Origin: Argopecten irradians
Lineage: Eukaryota > Mollusca > Bivalvia > Pectinida > Pectinidae
Length of the DNA stretch: 64,000 nucleotides
Assembly (NCBI RefSeq): GCF_041381155.1
Contig: NC_091143.1
Coordinates: 41,556,996-41,620,995 of the forward strand
Direction: 5' to 3'
In this document: piece by piece, positions 36,690 through 47,619 of the stretch
Position numbering within the stretch: position 1 is the first letter of the stretch
How the letters are laid out: each line of letters opens with the position of its first letter
Translations under genes and position numbers: made by a program
The notes under the pieces: model-generated
What the model was told of the DNA's origin: nothing
Seen by the model: the letters and a program-made list of their open reading frames with translations, nothing else
The model's database searches: none

Positions 36690-38605
36690 TATCACAGGGG
36701 ACTGTGTTGTATAATTGAAAATATCGCCACTAGCTATCACTAGACATTGCGGCAGATCTTTCTATACGACAAATACCAGAAGAATTTTTCGTTTGGCTTC
36801 ACTCTATCGCATAACTATCACAGGGTATTGTTTTCTTCACAACTTTTATTACTGGTAATTGTGATATACATTTTCAGCTATAAAACAGAGGTGGCACATG
36901 GAACAACGAAATGTTATCGTGAAGGCACGTTATAATGTATTAAAGTGGTACTCCAAGTATTATCTCCCCTCACCAAGTCTCTTCATTTCATCCGCGGCAT
37001 TCCTTGAAAGTGGTATCTTGTGCTCCAGTTAAACGCTCAGCATAAGAAAGTGGGACAACTTGTTTTTCCTTTATCAATACAATTGCAAAGAGACACAACA
37101 CGAAAGTACCACAGCCACTCCAGACAAACACTGCATATTAGAGCCGTCCTCACATGACCCTAGCTGTGAATATGACGTCCACCCAACCGACTAATCTATA
37201 TAAGATCTTACATTATAATGTAAATCATTGTTCATTTGAAATGGTACGTCTGCTATCGCCTAGCGGAATGTAACCAACATTATGTTCGCATATAACAAAA
37301 TAAAAGCATATAACATAAAATGCATTGCTTTAAAGACTGGATTTTTACTGACATAGTTATTTACTTAAAGAGTTTATATGACGATAGGTGTCTTTGTAGT
37401 TTGCTTTTGTCCATCTCTTTCCTTTTGTTTGCATTCTTCTCTCTCTTTTTGTCAACTTTCTTTTTCCTTCTATCCCATAAACAACCCCAGGAATTCATAA
37501 GGGACGTCTCTTTCCTCCTTCCTCTGGGCAAACTACAAATGAAAAGAACATTACTGTATGACAAAGCATTGTTTAAGACTACATATGTGTTTAAATATTA
37601 ATGGAGTCATAAATGAATCTTTAAGTGTAAGACTGTCGATGGTGTTTGATAATTCTTAAAAACATTTATTTTGATTTAACATTATGTCGCCATTGCACTG
37701 GATATGCTCGTCAAAATTGATGACGTTTTTCTTTTGCATAGTCAGTGGTTACAAACATGTTATAATGACGTTAAGATATACACTGTCCTCCAAACAATCT
37801 GTAACATATACAGTTAAACAACAGTACAGAAATATATAAACATTGTTAATACAACCATCAACATATATTATTTATTAACTTATTTACCTTCTCTAACTCA
37901 TTTATTGTTTTTCGAAAGTTTTCTCAGCGACCTAATAGCACTTTTTGAGGGCAGTGTAGTGAATAGCGCTACAACGCAATATACCAGTATGTATGATAGG
38001 CTTTTTCCTTATCAATTATATCATTGTACCGAATCGAAGGGCAAGATAAGCTGTATAGAATCCTTGTGTGTTTTTATGTAGTAGTATAACGTCACGATGC
38101 CAATAATACAATACCAATATGACAATGGTATTGTTTGTAACAAACATTGTCATTGGTTTAGAAAAAAATTCTAATCATCATAAAACGGAAAATAATAAAT
38201 ACGTCGTTTGCAAGGATTGATGCTTTATTGTGACGATTTTTAGCGCTCGTTCCTGTGAAGTAGGCTCTGGGATATGTCCCTGGTCGAGACACATCATAGT
38301 ATATAAAAGTGACAGTTTCTGCTCCTGTTTAGCGCTCAGCATACATGGAGTTGGACGACTGGTTCGTCTGTTGTCAGTATAATGTGACCGGGTGGGGTGT
38401 GTTGCTTGGTATCTTCGGTGGCATGCTACAGTGATATTGCACTTAAAATGAACAACAGCTCCATTATACAAGAAGACACAACATGAATACACCGCAGTCT
38501 CCGTAAACACGCACCACACACTACATACGCGCTTTACACCGCATCCATGGGTGTCTGTCCTTACATAACCCTGGCTGTAACATGGACGTTCATTAATCAA
38601 GTAAA
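36690..38605. repeat. D-E spacer shared with the F side, with dispersed repeats
   Basis: Blocks at 36690-36960 (tcacaggggactgtgttgta), 37110-37340 (gtccacccaaccgactaatc) and 37390-37560 recur inverted at 52260-53170. 36990-37190 and 38290-38605 are copies of an unclassified dispersed repeat (gctcagcata, agtgggacgac, aggacg), also seen at 45350-45545, 50815-51075 and 52720-52950. No coding exon recognised. Confidence 0.65.
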
Positions 38606-39280
38606 CAAAGAAACAAATCTTAGAAAAATGTCACGGACAGATTGTGTTTGACAAGGAAACCTTGACATTCGACAAGATTCAGCAGTATTCAAGACTATTA
38701 TTTACCATTTAAAAATCTTGCCGTGGGATTCAAATAAACTTTTGTCATTAACGAGGCATAAGAGATTCTATTAACTCACGAGTCACCTTGTTTGTGATAT
38801 ATTATTAATAAATTCTTAAGAGATGTGGATTCACCGTGTCAATTAAGCAACAGAAAAACATTTGATGTGCTATTGAAACCTGGGCGTACCTTTGACGGTG
38901 TAGCGTTGGAACACAACAAAGGTAGGTTAAGCACACTGTTGTCGGTGATGGTTTGAGTATCCAGAAATTCATTGTGCATTATGTTTCCAAATTGCGTGTC
39001 GTTGTCCGCGTTTTGGATGATATAACGGATAGGGGGACATACTTCTCCTGGAAAAAAACAAATATTGGAATGTCAAGGCTGTGACGTCAGACAATTTCCG
39101 TATGACACTTTGTAATATCCAACGGCATTAAATAAATTCCGAAAATAAATGCACTTGCATAAAGTATGCAGGGGCCAAATGCACAAAAGATTGTTAATGT
39201 ATTGCAATAATTTGCTGCTGTCTAGTCGGCAACTAAATGCAGATTAATGATACTACACTTCACTAGCATTCAGAAATAAT

Positions 39281-39776
39281 ATGACGTTACATTTACCTTT
39301 TTTGAAATCGTTTCTTAAGATGACGTGACCTTAGATTTACCTGTTCTGACGCCGTTTGTTAAGATCACGTAACATTAAATTTAGCTGTTCTGACGTCGTT
39401 TGTAAAGATGACGTTACATTAAATTTAGCTGTTCTGACGTCGTTTGTTAGGATAACGTAACATTAAATTTACCTGTTCTGAGTTCGTTTGTAAAGAAGAC
39501 GTTACATTAAATTTACCTGTTCTGAGTTCGTTTGTAAAGAAGACGTTACATTAAATTTACCTGATCTGACGTCGTTTGTAAAGATGACGTAACCTTAAAT
39601 TTATCTGTTCTGACGTCGTTTGTTAGGATGACGTAACCTTAAATTTATCTGTTCTGACGTCGTTTGCGAAGATGACGTAACATTACATTTATCTGTTCTG
39701 ACGTCGTTTGCGAAGATGACGTAACATTAAATTTACCTCATCTGACGTCGTTTGTAAAAAGATGACGTAACCTTAA
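39281..39776. repeat. 44-bp array from the exon 3 donor, part 1
   Basis: About 11 tandem units of acgttacattaaatttacct gttctgacgtcgtttgtaaa gatg. Read on the gene strand each contains acaaacgacgtcagaacag followed by gtaaat, matching the exon 3 end and donor of F (acaatcgacgtccaagcag followed by gtaggt, then taatgttacgtcat). So each unit is a diverged copy of the exon 3/intron 3 junction. Interrupted at its right edge by the element at 39777. Confidence 0.85.
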
Positions 39777-41195
39777 GGTAGACCGTCCCTTCTGGTTTCC
39801 TCTCAAGGATTTCGTTCATTTTTTGATATTTTGATTTTAGGTATACCCTGATCACAAAAAAAACAAATAAAAATCATATGTCACCGGGTTAATTTTTCTT
39901 CCAGGGTTGCTTAAAGAAATGTTCTAATGACTAAATTTTCCGGATTTTAAGGATTTTTAAATAAGTAATATTTCCTCCCTGTAACATCCATAAACATATA
40001 AATACTTTCAGTAGGTGAAACAGAATTTATAACTATATCCAAGAAACTTGGTTTTCCACAATAAAACGAAATATCGTTAGTTTGAAATTTAATCCGGACC
40101 CAATTTTAGTCAAAAGTTGCATCAAAATACTCATGTTTTTTCTTTTTCTGAAAAAATGATCTCAAGAAAAATCGATTTTTTAGAATTTCCATGAAGATTG
40201 GCTTTTTTTGCAATAAGAAAAGCCAATAAAAAGTATACCTCACCGTATTATTTTTCAAAATATGACCGATTTGCTTTCTAATACTCCTTAAATTTTGGCC
40301 TGAAAACGTTAAAGATAGGCGAATCCGTAGCACTTTTCAACGTTTTATGTTATTCATTTACCCTTTTTAGTTTTCTATATTTATTATATTATTCGGGCAT
40401 TGAAGATAACACAATAATTACATATCTTAATGATTTTATTTATCTATTATATTAAATATAACAAACCAGTTTGCAAGCTACATATTTATGTAGGCCTGAC
40501 CTCAAACTTTCAAAAAGAGTCTTATTCAGCAGGAAGTATATCAGCTTTTTCTGAGACAAATATTTTGCTTTGTGTGATACTGTATTGAAATGGACTATTT
40601 TCCGTTATAGCATCTTTCAAATAATAAGTAAAGTAACAAAAAATTAAATGAAAATATTTTCCAGCTATTTTATTTCCGTATTTTGTTTGTCCGTTCCCGG
40701 ACGAAAATTAGTATACCGCTATCTTACGAATCTCTAGTGCCTATTGAAGCTCGAAACTCAAATGTTTCCATTCAAAACACCACTATCTTCCTTCGGCATC
40801 CAATACTAAGTAAAATTTATTTCTATTCTGAAAACGATATGTAGTCTATACAATTATAATGATAACGGTTATTCATTTGTTACTACTGACGTGAAGCTTT
40901 TCTTTTTGGGTCACCTTAAATCCATGTGTATTCCATCTGATTGTCTAGCGACTATTATGATTCTTGGATTTTACTTCATGCATGAATCTTTATTATGCTA
41001 TATTTACTGATTTGCATACCTTTAAGATTGACACACTTCAAGTAAACACTCGAGAAGGTTCTAGACGAAGTATTTGCTCGGGTGTCGATGTCAGAAGCAA
41101 GTTATAATAGATGGGTACGGAGAAATAAAATACGTTTGCCGGGATCAGGATAGCGACGTTACAAACGTATGACGTCACAGAATGTACGGTCTACG
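39777..41195. mobile_element. TTAA-flanked TIR element splitting the array
   Basis: A 1.42-kb insert whose left end GGTAGACCGTCCCTTCTG matches the inverted right end CGTAGACCGTACATTCTG. TTAA lies on both sides (39773-39776 and 41196-41199), as expected for a piggyBac-type duplication, although the ends are not the usual CCC start. The 44-bp array resumes immediately on the far side. No transposase recognised; the interior is AT-rich with chance ORFs. Confidence 0.7.
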
Positions 41196-41740
41196 TTAAT
41201 TTGCCTGTTCTGACGTCGTTTGTAAAGATGACGTAACCTAAATTAACCTGTTCTGACGTCATTTGTAAAAATGACGTAACCTAAATTTACCTGTTCTGAT
41301 TTCGTTTGTAAAGATGACTTTACATTAAATTAACCTGTTCTGACGTCGTTTGTAAAGATGACGTTATCTAAATTAACCTGTTCTGACGTCGTTTGTAAAG
41401 ATGACGTTATCTAAATTTACCCGTTCTGACGTTGTTTGTAAAGATGACGTTATCTAAATTTACCTGTTCTGTCGTTGTTTGTAAAGATGACGTTATCTAA
41501 ATTTACCTGTTCTGACGTTGGTTGTAAAAATGACGTAACCTAAATTTACCTGTTCTGACGTTGTTTGTAAAGATGACGTTATCTAAATTTACCTCTTCTG
41601 ATTTCGTTTGTAAAGATGACTTTACATTAAATTTACCTGTTCTGACGTCGTTTGTTTAAATGATGTCTCATTAGCACTGAACTGCTCAGACGTCAAATGA
41701 TAAAATTTTATCTGATCTGACGTCATATTACCATTATAAC
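41196..41740. repeat. 43-44-bp array from the exon 3 donor, part 2
   Basis: Continues the array beyond the inserted element, with about 11 units, several of a 43-bp subtype (acgttatctaaatttacctg ttctgacgttgtttgtaaagatg). Degenerate units continue at 41690-41740 and 42600-42764 up to the true exon 3 donor. The subtype clustering suggests local homogenisation. Confidence 0.85.
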
Positions 41741-42786
41741 TTGAAGGCATAGAGGGTCAGTAAGATTTATAGGGGGCGATGATGTACCGTTATAGGGGGT
41801 CAGTAACTGACTATATAACGACTTTCTCGCATTGAGGACCATTGATTTGTTTCATTAGGTCTGTGTTTCCTATTTATTTTGTCAAGAATCTGAAATCAGA
41901 CTTAAATCATGCTGGCGAAGGATACAAACAATCGCCACTTTTAAGATAATTCAGAACTGGACTAGGCCTACATATCCATTTGATATACTGTATAAGTAAC
42001 CTGCAGAATAATACCAAATAATTCATAAGTAAGCAATAAATTCGACATCCCTAGTGCATATATAGTAGTCTTCCTCAATATGACATCAGATCAGCTGTAT
42101 AAATTGAAAGCAACACGAATAAAAGTGATATAAACATCCATCCAACATTTAAAACGCAATCTCCGTTATCATCTCTGCATTCTCGCTGAGATTAACACTT
42201 AAAGGTTATGCCGATAAATTGATTGTAAAGTGAGGACTGATTTAACGGTACGGTCCCCTCCATTTGTTTATAATCACAATCGAGAAAACGCTTGAATTGT
42301 TACGTTTGACTTTCACTGCGTCATCAACTTAAAAACTGGTGTAGGGGAAGAAACTCATATTACAAAAATGCATTTCATTTAATTTGAAGATTTAAAACGT
42401 TACCTGTACACAATAAGATAACAAGTAATATATGTTTTTCCGTTAATAAAAAAATGGTATATCTAGTTGAAGAGAATGTGTTTAAATTGTGAGGCGAGGG
42501 CGAGAGTCGCCATATTGCATCTTAAGAAAATTACTAACGTCCTATAAGTTGTGAGGGGGTCACCACGTGACGGCTCTCCGTGAATCATTTGGAGACCTTT
42601 CTATCCGAGGTGCGATAAAATATATTTACCTGCTCTTGCGTCAATTGATAACACGTCATGTAACATGACCTAATCTGCCGTAGATTGTTAAGATAACATC
42701 ATATTAGATTTTACCTGAACTGACATCGAGTGTTTTGAATATGGCGTCGGCACATTAAACCTACCTGCTTGGACTTCGATTGTTAA

Positions 42787-43213
42787 AGTTATATGTGCCG
42801 TAACTCAACAAAAATTTTGACATGTTATTTTTTCTTCATTAATCTATTGAAAACCATAAGGTTTGATGAATTAAGCTGTGAAAGTCATTCAAATGACTTC
42901 AGATGCCTTATAAATATTAGCTACAACACATACATTATATACTCTAAAGTTGTTGTATTTTATGCGTTATGTATGTTTAGATAGAAACATACGAGCAGAT
43001 ATCACTTTACAATTACTAATAACACTGTAAAAATGTGAAACGAAATTGTAGACCACAATTTGGCTTCATGGTCAGCTCTAATATGTGCTTGTAAAATAAA
43101 AACCTATGGATTGAAGTAGTGTAATTCTCAAAATGATGGTTACTTTTGGTAATGGATAACATATTAAAAGCTCATCTTGATTCGTGAGTATGAAAAATAC
43201 GGCACATATAACT
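42787..43213. mobile_element. TTAA-type MITE, copy 2, inside exon 3 of locus E
   Basis: A 427-bp element with ends AGTTATATGTGCCGTAA and TTACGGCACATATAACT (perfect 17-bp inverted repeats), flanked by TTAA at 42783-42786 and 43214-43217. The uninterrupted exon in D and F shows the empty site. Internal sequence matches the copies at 25174 and 53640. Confidence 0.92.
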
Positions 43214-44670
43214 TTAAGATCACGTTAGCGTATAGCTTTTTCCTTATCGTCGAGAAGCCTTCGGTTTTCACCTGAAAATCTCCAATACCCCCATGATAAC
43301 CGAGTTTGCGTCCACTGAAAAAATGGTAGGTCAAAGGCTAATGTGAAAATAGGTTTCTTATAAAAAAAAACATCATTACTAAATAATTAAAATCTTTAGC
43401 TGGCTACTTCATTAATTGTGATAACAATTTGTAGAGAAAAGAAAGGGAATTACTTCCAACGATTCCCATAATAAAAGATGCTCCACCGCTGACAAATGGT
43501 ATTTTTTCACTATTAAAAACAGGAGCAGACGATTTAGTATTTTTCAGTTACAAAAGTTACTTAATTTACACCATTACCGCCATTGAAAAGTTTGAGCTAA
43601 TTTTACTTACTGAAAATATGAAAAATAATTAATTGCATCCCGAAAAAATTCCGTAGCACTATGTCCTATATTGAATGAAGTACTGATTGCTCATGCACCA
43701 AAGGCAAAATAAATTATTTTATATTCAATTGATGAATATCATTAGATGTGTTTGCATGATTTTACATACAAGGTACGCCGTTCCATGGATTCCAGATATA
43801 GTCAATAACATTCGTCTGCGAACACGTGTTGTTGTCGTACATGATGGTATAAACTGTACTCTGTAATGTAACCGAAGAAAGACGGCAAATTAGATTGTTC
43901 GGGAGGCCGATTACTTTGGAAAATATGGTTCAGTTTCTTTTACCATCTTCCTCTGCCTATATTTGTGCTTGATCTCCAGGAGTTGTTACGTTATATCCAC
44001 ATTAGGACTACTACATACAAAAATACATATCAGAAGGGTTTGGTATTGAAACTAATTCAGTGTACCTTATCCGTACTACGCATTCCATTTGGTGTGGTTC
44101 ACAAGACAAAATTACCGTGTTTCATATTTAGAACAAGATTTAAAAAGTTTTGCTATGACATAGTCCAAATATCATAGCAACCACTGGAGCCTTAAGAATG
44201 TGCTTGAGCACGATTGGTAAATTATACTTCATAAAAAAATATCAAAAATGTTAGTCACATGATATTGAAGATTTCATATGGATCATATGATCGCTTGATT
44301 TATATAAAAAGAAAAATCAACTGGAATGCAATCCGTTTTTGTAACTGAAAATCAGTTAGTTTTCATACACACGAAAAGAAAAATCATTTACCTCCTTGAA
44401 ATGCCAGATGAATGTTCTTGTCACCGTGAGGTTTCCTAGCGACCCCTTGACTTTGAGGTCAAATCTCATCTGCTTGCTGGGGTAGTCATAGTAATACGTC
44501 CCAGTACCGTTCAACACTTCCGGTATTACGAATGCCACTTGGGCAGAATTAAAGAAAACTTTACTCTGCCATGATGGTGGAAATGTACAATGGACGTCAG
44601 GGTCATTTTCTGGAATTGCTGATGCCAGCGAAGAGAGCAACAGAAATGCCAGCGATGTGAAGACAACCAT

Positions 44671-46031
44671 GTTGATTTGGTAAATGTAGCGTTTAACTAA
44701 TAACTAAAACCTACGAAATATTACCTAACGTCCACATGATAGGAAATATGATATTCACTGGTATGAACGTTACGTGTACTAGTATAAAATATATCTATCA
44801 CAGGGGTCTGTGGCATGTTTTAACAGATAGCAGAGGGAGCTGCGAATCATGATTGTCTTCGCTATAGCAAACACCGGAATAGTGGTCATTGCTTCCTAAA
44901 CTAATATCGCAAAAATCTTTACTGTGTTTGCCCCTCTTATAAAGCATAACTTTTACAGAGAACAGTGGTACGTTTTTTTCTTTATAACTAATTTCACAAA
45001 AAAATACGTGGTGAAATATTTTCCTCTTATAAAACAGAACTGTCACTGGGGAAAATGATATTAATACAAGGGACTGTGTTGTATAATTGACAATATCTCC
45101 AATATAACTATCACAGGATATTGCGGTAGGTCTTTTTTACGACAAATACCACAAGGGATTTTGCGTTTGTTGTCACTATATCGCAAAACTATCACAGGGT
45201 ATCCCCAACTTTATTACTGGTATGGTTAATATGATGGAGATTTTCTCAGCAATAAAGTGTATAAAAGTGATACTCCAAGTGTTATCTCCCCTTCGCATTA
45301 AGTCTCTTCATTTCATCTGAACATTCCTTAAGGTGTTGCCCACTAGTAAAGGTGGTATGTTGTGCTCCTGTTAGCGCTCAACAAAAGGAAGTGGGACGAC
45401 TTTTTAGCCCTTTATCGGCACAATGTGACTGGATGGTGTGTGCTGCTCGATGCTTAACATTAAAAAGACAAACCTTTGTACTGTTGTAAAATGACCACAC
45501 GAATATACCAAAGTCTCTGCAGACAAGATATGCCTTTGGCAAGTTAAGAATGGACAACTTGAAACGAGTGTAATATAAAGGGAAACGAATGACCGACTTT
45601 ATTTATTATATGACTAATATTTGCCTTTGTTTCTTTCCGTTTGGAGTTTTCTGCGAGATGGTCAGTCAATTGATCAGTTGAGATTCTGACCGTATCACTA
45701 AATATCAAAAGTTGTTCAAGTACCAATGCGCCGTAATAACCTTTATATGCAAATGATTTATAAATGAAACAACGAATTCAATGCAAGAACAATTATTTAA
45801 ATCTATCACTTTTGTAGAGCATAAGCGACTACAAAAGCGACATTGTTTTCGTGACGTCACATATTGATTTTTGAGGCGAAAACACGATTCCAACAGTCAT
45901 TCACTGTTGTTGTCATGCAGACGGACATTGTAATAGTATACAGGGAAGTTTGTTTAAAGTTATGAAGTTAATGTATCTTGTTTATGATAGAATGACAGTG
46001 AGAATCCGATAGAGAGGGAATAGAGAGGGAT

Positions 46032-46032
<1 letters not shown>
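44671..46032. other. Upstream of locus E; shared duplication blocks
   Basis: 44760-45260 matches the D upstream region and the 36690-36960 block (atctatcacagggg, tcacagggtat). 45350-45545 is a copy of the dispersed repeat listed for the D-E spacer. 45590-45900 matches 51630-51880 (tgtttctttccgtttggagt, tgtagagcataagcga). Nothing coding recognised. Confidence 0.55.

Positions 46033-46114
<82 letters not shown>
46033..46114. repeat. (GA)n microsatellite
   Basis: About 41 uninterrupted GA dinucleotides, preceded by impure GA-rich sequence from 46010. The serine-leucine-rich minus-strand ORF across it is an artefact. Confidence 0.97.
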
Positions 46115-46116
<2 letters not shown>

Positions 46117-46289
46117 CACACATGTGGATAAGTGAATAAATGGGAATACAATGTATTATATATTATATACTGTATATACTTCAATTCTTTATTGTCATTT
46201 CTATGTCGCCCAACTCCCTTCATGTTTTGAATGTTAATTATGAGCAAAAATGACCTACCTAATCCCAAGGTGGTAGCATCAAGGGAGAC

Positions 46290-47520
46290 GTTATGAAGAA
46301 GAAAGCAATAAAGATAACAAATGCAGTTGCGGAGCAGTTGAAGGTGCAGGACGAAGAAATCTCAACAATTTAGTCAACAATCCAATAAAATGCTTAGGGA
46401 AGTGGTATGTTGAATTACTGTCAGAAAACAACTCGATAAAGATGGCTCTACCACAGGCAAGATAATGGATGAAAAAGGTGGATGGAAAATACTACATGGA
46501 AAGTACAAAGCTTGGATGTACCAACATGGGGTTTAACCAAGGCTGATGTAGCTGTGGCTGATCTACGAGGTCCAATTAAGTTAGTTGAAAGTTGAGCGGT
46601 TGGAGAGAGCAGTTAGCAGTTATCTGCCGCGATGGCTTGGAGCACAACCAGGATTTACTTCCATATGATTGTATGGGAAATCCATCCAACTTAATTTACC
46701 TCTTTCATCTGTGGTAGAGGAGTTCAAGGCAACAAAGTGTCACCTAGTCATGATATTGCGGTACTCCTTAGATGCAAGAATCAGTGGAGCAGGTGTCCAG
46801 ACAAGGACAAGAAGAAAGTGGTCGTGCAGCGGAAGGAAAGGACTAGAGTTTCGGCACTTTCAACAGTGGAAGAAGGCATCAGGGGCGTGGATGAAGTGGG
46901 AATTGCCAAGCAGGAAACTTTCTTAGTCAGAAATGTGGAAGAAGGACCAATACAGGATATCATTCCTATTAAGAGCGGTATACGACACACTACCGTCCCC
47001 ATCAAATCTTCACCAGTGGAGACTTACTGATGACCCATCATGTTAGCTCTATGGTAGCCAGGGATCAATGGCCCATATCTTGTCCAGGTGTCGGACAGCG
47101 TAACAGATGTGGAGGAAAAAATATGAAGAGGCGCATGAAAGAAAGAACTTCAAGTATGCAGATCTAATAGCAGTCTTCAAAGAGAAAGTATGGAAGGCAT
47201 GACTGTTCGCAGTCGGAGTTTGGATGCAAGGGGTTTCTGTCTCAATCATCGAACAGACTCCTGCGACAGGTGTACGGGGGAAGGCAATGTCAACAGCCTT
47301 GTGAAGCTGCTGAAAAGCATCTGGCTAATTATGGCACCGTCGTGGCGACTAGGAATGGAAGTCAGGATCAATCGGGTAATGATTGGCCACCACTACTGAC
47401 CCACCAACTGGAGGATGTTTTGGTTTAGGTTTGAAATATCTTAGGATAGTTTGAGACCACCTGATGACGATGGAGTGTAACAAGCGAGCACCGATGGGCA
47501 GAAAACCAGGCATTTGAAAT
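46290..47520 (+). mobile_element. Decayed LINE 3' fragment
   Basis: A 3' fragment of a non-LTR retrotransposon on the plus strand. A clear segment at 46940-47035 reads ISFLLRAVYDTLPSPSNLHQ, then WRLTDDPSC, then a stop (TAG). After the stop come GSQGSMAHILSRCRTA, forming a C-x-C-H-C zinc-binding pattern typical of the region after reverse transcriptase. Upstream at 46660-46900, SIQLNLPLSSVVEEFKATKC is open but needs a different frame. Several frame changes and stops show it is dead; the reverse transcriptase core itself is missing. Confidence 0.7.
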
Positions 47521-47619
47521 ACAAGGATGTCCAGATAACCAGATGTTCAGATAACCTAGGCTATTTTTGTATACGTTATATTGATATTAGCAAATTTCAT
47601 GTCGTCTCGGGTCGAGATA

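Larger units (their letters stand above)
38890..44670 (-). pseudogene. Ependymin-related locus E, exon 3 split by a MITE
   Basis: Exons: 44392-44670, 43770-43860, exon 3 in two parts (43218-43314 and 42765-42786), 38890-39047. Exon 1: MVVFTSLAFLLLSSLASA signal peptide, HCTFPPSWQSKVFFNS, YYYDYPSKQMRFDL. Exon 2: VYTIMYDNNTCSQ, YIWNPWNGVP. Exon 4: EVCPPIRYIIQNA, HNEFLD, NSVLNLPLLCSN, all open. Exon 3 carries a 427-bp TTAA-flanked MITE; without it the exon is 119 nt, one less than the 120 nt of D, F and G, because one base is missing near 43300 (ataaccgag against ccaatccgag in D). Splice sites are otherwise normal (GTAAAT, GTATGT, GTAGGT, GTACGC). Intron 3 is 3.7 kb and filled by 43-44-bp arrays derived from the exon 3 end. 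So E is a pseudogene whose first, second and fourth exons have stayed open. Confidence 0.8.

Noticed and set aside
45960-46268. Ser/Leu-rich ORF
   Set aside because: It is the (GA)n microsatellite read on the minus strand.
46669-47030. Two overlapping plus-strand ORFs as a host gene
   Set aside because: The conserved peptide signature there belongs to a LINE 3' region and lies across stops; no host exon structure.
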